In this document: one piece after another, positions 11,470-20,845 of the stretch
Layout of the letters: the number at the start of each line of letters is the position of its first letter
Position numbering within the stretch: the first letter of the stretch is position 1
DNA from: Cyclaneusma minus
Taxonomy: Eukaryota; Ascomycota; Leotiomycetes; Marthamycetales; Marthamycetaceae
Length of the DNA stretch: 64,000 nucleotides
Reading direction: 5' to 3'
Assembly: GCA_037179335.1 (NCBI GenBank)
Contig: JAKZHN010000020.1
Coordinates: forward strand, 1-64,000
Made by a program: the position numbers and the translations under genes
The notes under the pieces: model-generated
What the model was told of the DNA's origin: nothing
Databases searched by the model: none
Seen by the model: the letters and a program-made list of their open reading frames with translations, nothing else

Positions 11470-12941
11470 GAGCAGCCCGTGAACAAGAAGCTGGAGAAGG
11501 ATTATTGAGAATCCAGCCAAGCTTGAGCGCTGGTACGGTTTAATGCACCTGCTGAGGATCGAAACTGGAAGCGATGAGCTTGAACCTAATGCGATGAATT
11601 CAAGACGCTTCTCCTTCCCATGTCAATAGTCTTTAACACCCTGCACTCGCTGTGATACCTTTTTTCTTGATCCCCAAGATTTCCTCAACATTCTGGCTGC
11701 CCGTGATCAAGAAGAGGCTCACAATTCCCTCAGCCCGAAGATGATAGCTCCAAATCAATGAGAAGAGCTTGTTGCAGTGAGCCAGTTTGTAAATCACGCC
11801 ACCATCACCACTACCGCATACACTAGTAACGCGAGAATTGCTATTTGCCGGTGTGTCTCTTTCTACCCGTCTATCCAAAATACATTTGCCGGCCACAAAC
11901 TTGCCAAACTCAAACCTGCGTTGAAAAAGTCTACCAAAGCCCGTTCGCAAAGCCTCCCTTTCAACTAAAGCAGCCTTGATGCAGGATATTAGAGAAATTC
12001 AAAGGAAATGTCTTGATCCTGGATCTATGGAATTTATTCTCACAAGAGCTGCTGCATGCTTTAGGGATTGGCGGTAAGAAGAATAATCTCGGATTTCAAA
12101 GGGTTTCGGAGACTGGGTGGAACGGAGAAACTTGCTCGAGGGATATGCATCTGTGAGAGCTGCGCTGGAGCCAAGATGCTACCAGTTATTTGCAAATACA
12201 TTGCACAAGAGCTTTCAGGTCTAGCAACCTTGGGTTTCCCCTGTTATTGCTATTGTTAGGATTGTGTTCTCAAGTTGCCGTTGTTTGCTGCTGAAGGTTC
12301 TTAGTTGCTTAAATTCAGTCTCTCCTCGCCGTTCAGCTTTTAACCTAAGGCTTTGGGTGTGTGTTGCAATAAGCTAGCCTCCTGTATAAGCTTCGACATC
12401 GATATATACTGCGAAAGAAATCTCCACGGCGTTTCTGTCCTTGCTCTTTTTTTTTTCCATCACTCTTTGCTTATTTATGGGAGAGCTCAGGTAAACTGAA
12501 TATTGTAAAAATTCTTTGATATACTCGGTAGCGATATAGCCCTAGCACCATTGCCTTTGGCTTCAAAAATAGGGCTACAGACCTAGCCTCCCGCGCACGT
12601 AAGTCCCGCGATAATCTTCGTCCAGGTCGCCAGCAAACAATTAACCCGCTAGTTCTTGAGGCGACAGCGACTAGCGAACCGCTTTTGCGGAGCGCAGGAT
12701 TGTGGCTTAAAAGAAATCTGAACCACCGCGGCCCTCCATCTTTTTTCATCAACAGACAGCAACACAGTCACGACCTCCTTGATCTCCCTCCTCGGTCGAC
12801 CCTGCTCCTCTAGGTACGCAACCGAGCTACATCCACATCCAAGACATATCAAGCACACAAGGCGCGTCGAGCCTAGTTCAATTCGCAAAGCCAACTCCAA
12901 TCTGATCTCGAACCCGACACAACAGCCATCCATCGCGCAAA
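11470..12941. other. Intergenic region of the array between paralogues B and C
   Basis: Starts with the array's common 3' flank: gcgatgaattcaag near 11589, then ctcacaattccctcag near 11728. 11960-12600 holds no convincing gene. 12600-12940 is the C-rich leader of paralogue C. Confidence 0.55.
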
Positions 12942-13777
12942 ATGACCACCTACGCGCACACCCGACCTCTTGGCGCCTTGGAGCCTCCTCGCAAGATCCT
13001 GATCGACATCTACAACCTGGAAGCCCGCCAGATGATCCGAGCCGACGACGAGGGCCGCATGGGGCGCTTCATTACTGAGCGCGAGAAGGCTCTTAAGCGC
13101 CTCCAGGCGCTCAAGAAGCCCATCCCCGAGTCCCCGGCTTGCCTGCTACAGCTTTACGTCTGCCACGCAATCTGGGAACAGATGTGTAAGTCTTTGCCAG
13201 CCTTCGCTGTAGCTCATTGCGCAAACTGACATCTGTAGGGTCGTCCGAGATGGACACCAACTGGTCCGGCGCTGGCCTTTGGCAGACCCAGCTCTGGGGT
13301 CCGATGGACCAGTGGTTTGTTCGCAAGGCCGGAATGGAGCCTGGCGCTGTTGACGAGGAGAAAGCCCTTGTCCTCTCCAAGGTGCAAACCAGGACTCCAC
13401 CCTCGTCAACCGGTTCATCCTCGCCCACCTCGAAGCCCAAGTTCTCTTGGCCTGTTGACCCGGACGCGCACTTGCAAGACCTCCTGACAGATTTCAACAA
13501 CCGAGCCCGTGGCTTGTTGGAAGATCCCAACTTCGGCAGCCCTGAACTCGTCAACAAGACTGAACGTCTGATCAGGGAAGGCTCCCCTCTCGTCAAGCAG
13601 CTCGCGCTGCGTCTGCGCAACCCCGAAGTGAGCGAGGACGACATGGACGTGTACAAACTTCTCCGGGCCTCCTTGTACAGCCTTCTCACGGATATCACCA
13701 CCAAAGCTGAGAAAGCTGGCAAGCTAGGAACGGATGGAAAGGCTTTCGTTGACTTCATGAAGGGTGTCAAGAAGTAG
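12942..13777 (+). CDS. Array paralogue C: unknown WWSP family, divergent C-terminus
   Basis: Exon 1 is 12942-13185, the intron is 13186-13238 (gtaagt, aactgac, tgtag), exon 2 is 13239-13777; 260 residues. Exon 1 is helical and charged (LEARQMIRADDEGRMGRFI, REKALKRLQALKKP) and ends in CHAIWEQM. Exon 2 starts WSSEMDTNWSGAGLWQTQLW, so the signature is kept with changes (second W to S). After a Ser/Pro linker the rest is unlike its siblings: PDAHLQDLLTDFNNRARGLL, then helices rich in K, E and L to the end (KAFVDFMKGVKK). This member has an intact frame and consensus splice sites and is probably functional. No recognised domain. Confidence 0.75.
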
Positions 13778-14491
13778 ACCGGTGATGGACATATGCCACC
13801 AAGTTCGAGCTGTGCAACTTGTTCATGAAGTTCCGGACACGACAAATAACTTCTGGTACAATTGTTCGCGAACTTGGATCAACTCTTGCACTTCGACCAT
13901 TTAACTCTTTCGGCACAACCTCTGGCACTTCAAATACATCATTCTTTCGACACGGCCTCTGATACGTCTCCCTAGGAAATTGATCGGCTCAGCCGCGTCT
14001 TATTGGCCACATAATTCCTTCGACGATGAAGTCTTATGAGGTGTCCCTACCGCGGCGTCGGTACTGGGCGGCGAGACTGGAAAGCCAAACCGGATTATCA
14101 GCATTGACTTCCGATCGATTTCCGATCCGCTGTTGTTATTTTTGGAGACCTGTGTCTGGAACCGCTGAATCTCCGAGGCGCCTTAGCCTCTGGGATTTCT
14201 TGGTTCCTGTGACACATTAGGTCCATAGCTTGAATTTGAACCGTTGTTTTTCGCCAGTAGTTCTGATGCAATTGTGCCGATGTCTGTATTCCGCGTGACC
14301 AAGCCTTATGTAACCTGCTGATCATCATGTGGACTGAATCAGCCATAAGCTCACATAGAGGACATCCCATGAAGGTACTCACATCCACGACAACATTAGA
14401 CGCCGTAGGAGAGACGAAACAGCAGAAAAGATCAATGGATATCTCTGTTCCTTCTCCCTCTTCTGCCTTTCCCACAGTTTCAAATCCCGAC
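13778..14491. other. Intergenic region of the array between paralogues C and D
   Basis: Contains copies of the array spacer: gtactcacatccacgacaac near 14376 and aacagcagaaaagatcaatg near 14417, which recur near 16464 and 16502. No gene seen. Confidence 0.5.
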
Positions 14492-14840
14492 CTCAATCCT
14501 CGCCTTCAACCTCAACTCCACCTCAAGTCTAAACACAACCAGCGCGCTCTACCTGACAGCTTCCAGACTGCGGCTGCTGGCCTGATTTAAACCGCTTGTG
14601 AGACTCGACTTCTTCACATCTCACACAGCCTCACCTCCTGCCCTCAATCAGCGCCTTGAGCTTCAACTGCACCGCAAGCGGAACCACACTAGCGCGCTGC
14701 AGTCAACAGTTTCCAGACTCCAGCCGGGCCTATCTAAAGCCCTTCTCCGACTCAACTCTTCAACTTCTCACACAACCTCGAGCCCGATCCTTGAACTTCA
14801 ACTCATCCTCAAACCCAATTCCAACAACAACCAGCAGGCC
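14492..14840 (+). repeat. ~150-bp tandem repeat in the promoter of paralogue D, about 2.3 copies
   Basis: Copies begin at about 14492, 14642 and 14787 (partial). Each has a CTCAATC/CTTCAACCTCAA start, an ACAACCAGCGCGCT core, a TTTCCAGACT stretch and a TCTCACACA end. Related single copies lie upstream of F (about 18340-18480) and E. Confidence 0.65.
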
Positions 14841-14875
14841 CACAAACGTTCTCTTGCCAGATACAAACATCCACA

Positions 14876-16152
14876 ATGCCCACAACGGACGACTATGCAG
14901 AGGCCATCCTCCTCGCTCAAATATCCGACCTCGAGAGGCGCCATGAGCAGCGCGCCATCCGCGAAGGACGCAAAGAACGCTACAGCGCCGAGAGAGCCGC
15001 GGTGTTTGGTCGCTTTTCGAAAGAGGCGCAGGCTTCAGTGCGCAAGGGACGTATGTGTGCCATGCTTCTCGCCAACCACGAGACATGGAAGAAGATGTGT
15101 AAGTCCATTCAGAGACTGTGTCGGAACCTGTTGCGACATACGAAAGCTAACATCCATAGGGTGGTCTCCGATTGAGCCGGAATGGGCAGGCAAGTCCCTC
15201 TGGCGGGAAAATTTGTGGGGTACTATTGATGGATTGTTGGCTGTCTACAAAGAGGACAGAATTAGGAAGAGAGTCGACTCGGCAATGATGGAGAGGGACA
15301 GGAAGGCTTTCCTTGAGTACCAGGCTTCGGTTCGACCGTACTCCTTTCAGGGTCCCGTCGAGGCTCCTGTCAAAAAGGAGACGATCGAGGAGCCCCTTGG
15401 AAAGGAGCCCGAAGCGAACTTGGCTCTCACTCCAAGAAGCAGGTTCCGGCGCTCTCTTGGTCCTGGGAATCCCACTACTTTCGCCCACCACACGCCAAAT
15501 CGAAATCCCATGATAGAGGCTCTCATCAAGGCCGAAGTCGACCTCCAAAATGCGAAAAGGTTGTCTGATTCCGCAGGCTCCGACAAAGGTCCCCCTGACG
15601 CCCACTCGCACCCCATCAAGGAGGATCCTATCGGGGCCTCTACTGCAGAGAAACCGCAGATGCCCGACCAAGTGATACCTCCTCAACTACTTCCCTTTCA
15701 TGGACAACGTTGAAATCCCACACACCCTGCTCTCCGACATGCAACTCCTGGCTCGTCCAGTCCACCAGCCGGCTTCTCTTTTTTCATTGCCGAAACACAT
15801 CAAGAACTGGGGTCACCTCAAGACATGGGTCAATCAGATACATGGCACCGCGTCGCCCAAAATAATGCGAGTCCACAAATACCAGGACCTGCATTACCAA
15901 CTCATCGTGGAGCAGCGGATGATACCTCCCGAGTTCCTTTCCGCGATGGACAGTGCCGAAGTCCCGCCCGAGCTGTTCCGAGCCGTCGAAGAAACATTCA
16001 GTCGCCCAGTAACGGATCCACTGATCAAGAATTGGCGTGGTCTCAAGAAATGGGCCGATGTGGCCTATGGCCCCATGTCGCGTCAGCTGAGGGAAGTCAT
16101 CAAATGCCAAGCCCAGCATTTTGAGTCTATGATGCAGCAGCAGGCGATGTAG
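14876..16152 (+). CDS. Array paralogue D: unknown WWSP family, duplicated C-terminal module, one frameshift
   Basis: Exon 1 is 14876-15098 (MPTTDDYAEAILLAQISDLE to NHETWKKM), the intron is 15099-15159 (gtaagt, gctaac, atag), exon 2 starts at 15160. Exon 2 reads WWSPIEPEWAGKSLWRENLW, ERDRKAFLEYQASVRPYSFQ and a long acidic/Pro linker. The frame ends at TGA 15711-15713 with PPQLLPFHGQR. Family sequence continues one frame over from 15700 (MDNVEIPHTLLSDMQLL) to 16152, so a 1-base indel lies in cttccctttc (15690-15699), either mutation or sequencing error. The C-terminus holds the family module twice (IKNWGHLKTWVNQIHG and IKNWRGLKKWADVAYG, each followed by a Q-x-x-H motif); E and F have one copy. 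About 404 residues if the frame is continuous. Confidence 0.7.
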
Positions 16153-16831
16153 CAGGGGGAATTGCAGCGCTGTGTCGAGCTTGAGCGCCGAGAGGTTCGA
16201 TTCTGACTGCAGAGGGTCGAGACCGGAGTCAACCAGCTTCGGTTTAGCGCGATGAATTTCAATGTCTCCAAATCCAACAGCTGCAGTTGCTATGCGATTT
16301 CCTACGTGATTTTGAACATATCGTCAGCGTGCTGGTTGGACAGGGAGACACTCACAATTCCCTCAATACAAAAACAGATGTAACTATCACCACAATCCAT
16401 AACCTACTAATGATCACATGTACTCAATCAGCTACAGGCTAATATCCCACCAAGGTACTCACTCAGGTACTCACATTAGTATTGAAGGTCGTTCAAACGA
16501 CAAACAGCAGAGAAGATTGACTGACGTTTGGATTCCTCTAGGCTCTTCCCATGCCTTATTCTGCCAGCCTGACACTGCCGGCTACAAAGGGCTACGGTCT
16601 TCAAAGAAGCATCAGCTAATAAAGGTATCAACTATTCCACGTGATTCCACGTGATTCCACGTTCAGGCATTGACTCCCTGCCTCAACCCATGTCTTATAC
16701 TTCACCTGCGGTCAGGCCCAACCACAACCGCTTGCCACGATCAACTCCTTTGACCTTCTATGCAGCCTTTGCTCCTGGCTTTTATTCGCGCTTGACATTC
16801 GACTCCAAGCTCAAGCCCAACGACAGCCAGA
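16153..16831. other. Array spacer between paralogues D and E
   Basis: Starts with the shared 3' flank (gcgatgaatttcaatg at about 16248, then agttgctatgcgatttccta) followed by the shared spacer (acactcacaattccctcaat, atgtactcaatcagctacag). 16630-16660 has a short tandem acgtgattcc. The leader of E begins at about 16670. No gene. Confidence 0.6.
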
Positions 16832-17903
16832 ATGGATGTCTCATCCCCAATTGCCCAACACATCCTGTCGCTCGAGGAGCGTCAGAAGGAACGCGCAGTC
16901 CGAGAAGGACGCCTAGAACGCTTCTTTGCCGAGCAAGCCGCTGCCCTTTTGCGCTTCCCGAGAGATCCGCAGAGATCAGAGCACCATGTCTGCCACGCTC
17001 TTCTGATTGACCACGAAATATGGAAGAACATGTCTAAGTTTATCAGACCTTAGATAACTAAATTCCATTGTAGCCAGAGACTCGGTGGTACCTGCAGGGC
17101 TAACACTGCACTGAATAGGGTGGTCTCCAAACGAGCAATGCTGGCCAGGACGCCTTCTTTGGCAGGTGGGACTGTGGGGGACACATGAGGATTTGTTGAA
17201 CACCCACAAGGAGAAGAGGGAGATGGTGGGCCAAGATGTCATGGAAAGAGATACGAAGGCCTGGCTTCATTATCAGGCTTCGAATCGACCTTACTGCCTT
17301 CAAGTGACCCTCGAGGAGAAGACGATCAAGGATGAGCCCATCGAGGCCACCGCAGCCGAGGTGCTAAGACAAGCCAATCTACAGCAAGCCAATCTACAGC
17401 AAGTCAACCCACAACATGTCAGTCCACAACAAGGCCACCGCCCTGGTATGCCTCAGCGACCTGGCATGAACCCTCCTCAGATGAGAAATCCACTCGAAGT
17501 ACGACAGTCAGCTCCGACGCCTCCTACCTTAGGGTTGGACCTCTCAGCACAGAGGATGTACCTGCAATATCCGGACCGGACACTGATACAGCAGCCACAG
17601 GGTGCTCAGTATGCGGCTCGGGTACCTCCTCAAATACAAACCCAGATGGATGACGCGGACATCCCGCCCTGGGTGTTCGGTAGATTGAACAACTTGAGTC
17701 CTCCAGTACAGCAGATGCTGATCAAGAAATGGTTTCATCTCAAGGCATGGATCGGGGGGACCTATGGCACCGTGTCGTCTAATATGATGATAGTCAATTC
17801 TTACCAGTTCCAGCATTACCAAGCCATTGTGGAGCAGTGGAGGGTGTACAATGAGCGTCAAGCTTCGATACTTGCGGCACAGGGTCGAGACCAGGGTCAA
17901 TGA
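16832..17903 (+). CDS. Array paralogue E: unknown WWSP family with a mutated 5' splice site
   Basis: Exon 1 is 16832-17033 (MDVSSPIAQHILSLEERQKE to DHEIWKNM) and exon 2 is 17119-17903 (WWSPNEQCWPGRLLWQVGLW, ERDTKAWLHYQASNRPYCLQ, a Gln/Pro-rich linker with near-repeats QANLQQANLQQVNPQ, MDDADIPPWVFGRLNN and the C-terminal module LIKKWFHLKAWIGGTYG); 328 residues if spliced. At the conserved donor the sequence is aacatgt|ctaagt instead of gtaagt. The first intron base is C (17034), so normal splicing should fail and the retained intron ends in a stop at 17050-17052. No alternative donor keeps the frame. The gene is either silenced or translated only from exon 2. Confidence 0.65.
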
Positions 17904-18539
17904 GCTTCAATTAACGCGATGAATTTCAATGATTCTCCCAGGTGAAACACCTGCAGTCGCTGTGCTACTTTCCTCCGCGATTTACAACATCTCTGTCAGT
18001 ATGCTTGTTGGGAACGGAGGCTCCGAGGCACTTACAAGTGACAGTTCCCTGAATCCATCTAAAAACTGATGTAACTAGAGCCAAATTCCATGACCCTCTA
18101 ATCCACTATCTGTACTCAATCAGCCACAAGCTAATATCCCTCAAAGGTACGCACTCACATTAAGATTAGACGTAGTTGAAAAGACAGACAGTAGAAGAGT
18201 TCGACGGAAGTCTTCTCCATACCTCCTTCCTCCCCTGCTTCACCCTGCCAATTTGGCCCTGCCAGCCTTAAAACCCAGCAAACACCTTCCAAACTTCGGC
18301 CACGGGGTTTATTTAGCCAGCCTGCTACAATCCAACTTCCTCCATCTCCGACCTCAATCCGCGCTGAGCTTCAAGTCAACCTCAAGCCTAGTAGCCACAA
18401 CCAGGTCGGCGCGCCACCACAGCATCGAAGATACATCGAACCTAAGACCTCAGCTCAAGCTCAAGCTCAAGCTCAAGCCCAACCACACCCAGCGCTTCAC
18501 CAAGAAACCGCGGAGGTCATCTTCGCAAATACAGCCACA
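17904..18539. other. Array spacer and leader of paralogue F
   Basis: Shared 3' flank (acgcgatgaatttcaatgat, ctgcagtcgctgtgctactt), shared spacer (atgtaactagagccaaattc, gtactcaatcagccacaagc), and a CTCAAG-repeat leader at 18440-18485 (agctcaagctcaagctcaag). No gene. Confidence 0.6.
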
Positions 18540-19361
18540 ATGGACGAACCAGGGGACCCACCAGAGCATTGGCGTCATCAAATCTTCTCCCTCTGTGAGC
18601 GTCACCGGGCCCGCGCACAGCGTCAAGGACGCCTTGAACGCGCAGATGCCGAACGCTTCGCCAGCTACGATCGCTTTTGCGGAGTTCCCGACGGGATCTA
18701 CTATCGCGAACTCTATTGGCATCTTCTCATGGACCACGAGATGTGGAAGAACATGTGCAAGTCCATCCGAATAGGCCACGTTCAGACGGTTTGTTGCGTA
18801 ACGCTAACAGTGAATATAGACCGGTCTCCTTGTGATCCGGAGTGGCCAGGAAAAGATCTTTGGCAGACAGATCTGTGGGGTCCTTTTGAGGATTGGCAGA
18901 ATGCCTACAAGGAAAAGAGGGAGTTGTATATTGACGCTGCTATGGTGGACAGGGACAAGAAGGCCTGGCTGGACTTCCGGGCTTCGAACGGGACCACTGA
19001 CCTAGCAGCCCTACCCTACTGCTTCCATACTTCCGTCAAGGAGGAGGCCCTCGAGGCTTCTTTCAAGGACCTGCACATCAAGGAGGAGCCGGTCCATCTT
19101 CCACTTCCCCCCATGGATGACGTCGAAATTCCGCGCGCGCTTCTCGGTGGTATGCAGACCTTGCAGCATCCAGTACCAGAACAGATCAGGAATTGGGCTC
19201 AGCTGAAGGAATGGGTCAACGAGCTTGATGGCGACATATCGATACCGTGGAAGGAAAGATGGGAGCGCTTGAAGGAAGTCGACAGATGCCAGGCCCAGCA
19301 TCACCTGGCCATCATGAAGCAGTGGTCAACGGAGCGTCAAACAGCCATGCGTGAGCACTGA
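18540..19361 (+). CDS. Array paralogue F: unknown WWSP family with a GC-AG intron
   Basis: Exon 1 is 18540-18756 (MDEPGDPPEHWRHQIFSLCE to DHEMWKNM), the intron is 18757-18819 (63 bp, gcaagt to atatag, branch cgctaac), and exon 2 ends at 19361; 252 residues spliced. The donor is GC, a known minor class. The intron length is a multiple of three and has no stop, so a 273-residue unspliced product is also possible. Exon 2: RSPCDPEWPGKDLWQTDLWG, DRDKKAWLDFRASN, LAALPYCFHTSVKEEALEAS, MDDVEIPRALLGGMQ and the module IRNWAQLKEWVNELDG followed by QAQHHLAIMKQW. Last member of the array. No recognised domain. Confidence 0.75.
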   Translation: MDEPGDPPEHWRHQIFSLCERHRARAQRQGRLERADAERFASYDRFCGVPDGIYYRELYWHLLMDHEMWKNMCKSIRIGHVQTVCCVTLTVNIDRSPCDPEWPGKDLWQTDLWGPFEDWQNAYKEKRELYIDAAMVDRDKKAWLDFRASNGTTDLAALPYCFHTSVKEEALEASFKDLHIKEEPVHLPLPPMDDVEIPRALLGGMQTLQHPVPEQIRNWAQLKEWVNELDGDISIPWKERWERLKEVDRCQAQHHLAIMKQWSTERQTAMREH

Positions 19362-20546
19362 TGCGCCTCGCTTTTGCAGCAACGGGTCCGAGATCCGCTC
19401 AATGAGCTTCAGTAGCGAGGGTCAGAAACGGAGTCAACGAGCTTGAACTCACCGCGATGAATTCAATGCTTTTTTCCAACTCAACAGCGTCCAAACACCT
19501 GCACTTGCTGTGCTACTTCCCTTCGTGATTCCCGATGTCTCGTCAGTATGCTAGCTGGGCAAAAAGACACTGCACTCACCCTCTCTTCAATCCGAACAGT
19601 GATACCACAAGAGCCAAATTCCATGACCTGCTAATCCTGTACTCAGTCAGCCACAAGACTCACGTCCCTACGAGCCCACTCACCACTTGAAGATTAAACA
19701 CTGCCGAAAAGAGCGGCAGCTCCAGCAATAGTCTTCTATCTTCCCTTTCCCACCAGCTTCCGCCTCCACGGCATAAACTACTCAATTAGAACCACCTCTA
19801 CACCTGCGGTAGCTGTGACAATTTCCTACATGAGTTCCGATGTCTCATCAGTATGCTAACTGAGCAAAGAACCGGCACTACACCCACCTTTTCCTCAATC
19901 CAAACACCAGTGTGACCGTAGCTACATCCCAAGACCTACCAATCCTCACATGTGTACCTAATCAGCCACAAGACTCACCATCCCGCAAGAAGATCACTCA
20001 CCACACAACCATCACACACCACCTCAAACCCCGTTCACCCCTGCAAAAATCTTCTACTTCCCCTTCCCCAGCAGCCCCAACCTCCCCACCACAAGTCTCC
20101 CAACATTGTCCCTCCCAGCCCCTCATTTCAAGTTTTCCTCGCACACTATTCCTCATTCCTCCGGCACCCAATAGTGCCACCAACGCTCCTTATGTCGAAA
20201 AGAAAGTGAATCGAAAAAGTGGCTGTGCTAGGTACATAACACTAAACACAGTTCCACCAACAAATCAGCAACAAAGATCAAGCACTCAAAAACATCCCAG
20301 AAAAAGACGTCTACGGCGCAATTTCTATCGTCTCTAACACAGTAACACTCATCTCGTTTCCCAAAATCTCCCATCCCTATCCCGGGCATCCCCCAATCTC
20401 TTCCCGAGAGATCAGACAAGCACTGCCCGCTTCATGTCAAAAAAGATCTAGCAGAAGCCGGCACGCCGCCGCACATGTAGTGATTTCTGCAGATAGTTTT
20501 CGTAGTCGAGTGGCCTATATGGGAAACAAAAAAGCCAAAAAAGCCC
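19362..20546. other. Array 3' flank plus one extra orphan spacer copy
   Basis: After F the usual 3' flank appears (accgcgatgaattcaatgct, tgctgtgctacttcccttcg, agtatgctagctgggcaaaa). A second diverged copy follows without a gene (19800-20030: gcggtagctgtgacaatttcctacatg, tcatcagtatgctaactgag, taatcagccacaagactcac). This suggests a seventh unit whose coding part was lost. No convincing gene to 20546. Confidence 0.55.
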
Positions 20547-20635
20547 AAAAAAAGAGGGCTCGAACCCAAACACTACGGAGTACGTCGCTTTAAAGTTCCT
20601 TGGAGCAATATGATACCACTGGGCCATATCATATT
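20547..20635 (-). other. tRNA-like RNA polymerase III element (degenerate)
   Basis: On the minus strand there is an A-box-like TGGCCCAGTGGT (20615-20626), a B-box-like GGTTCGAGCCC (20556-20566) and a run of seven T (20547-20553), the order of a pol III gene. The A box sits inside a perfect 9-bp inverted repeat (AATATGATA / TATCATATT, 20607-20635). The ends do not pair as an acceptor stem, so it is not an ordinary tRNA. It may be a tRNA relic or a SINE-like fragment. Confidence 0.35.
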
Positions 20636-20845
20636 CGTTAGGATTTCTTTGCGAGATTTGTGTGATATGGTCCTCCCGCCCCTTCTCTTTCGCGCCATCT
20701 CCCCCCACTGCATCTCCTGCCATTCCCTCAACACCTCCGCGCCAGCGTACCTTACCTACCTAGGTAGCAAGCTCCCATTGCGCAATAAAACAGATTCAAG
20801 GTTTTGCGCCCCTGTGAAGAAGCCTCGCAGCCCAGCAAACATCTT

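Noticed and set aside
12068..12259. 63-residue frame between paralogues B and C
   Set aside because: Short, no family signature and no splice-linked exon with WWSP-type sequence.
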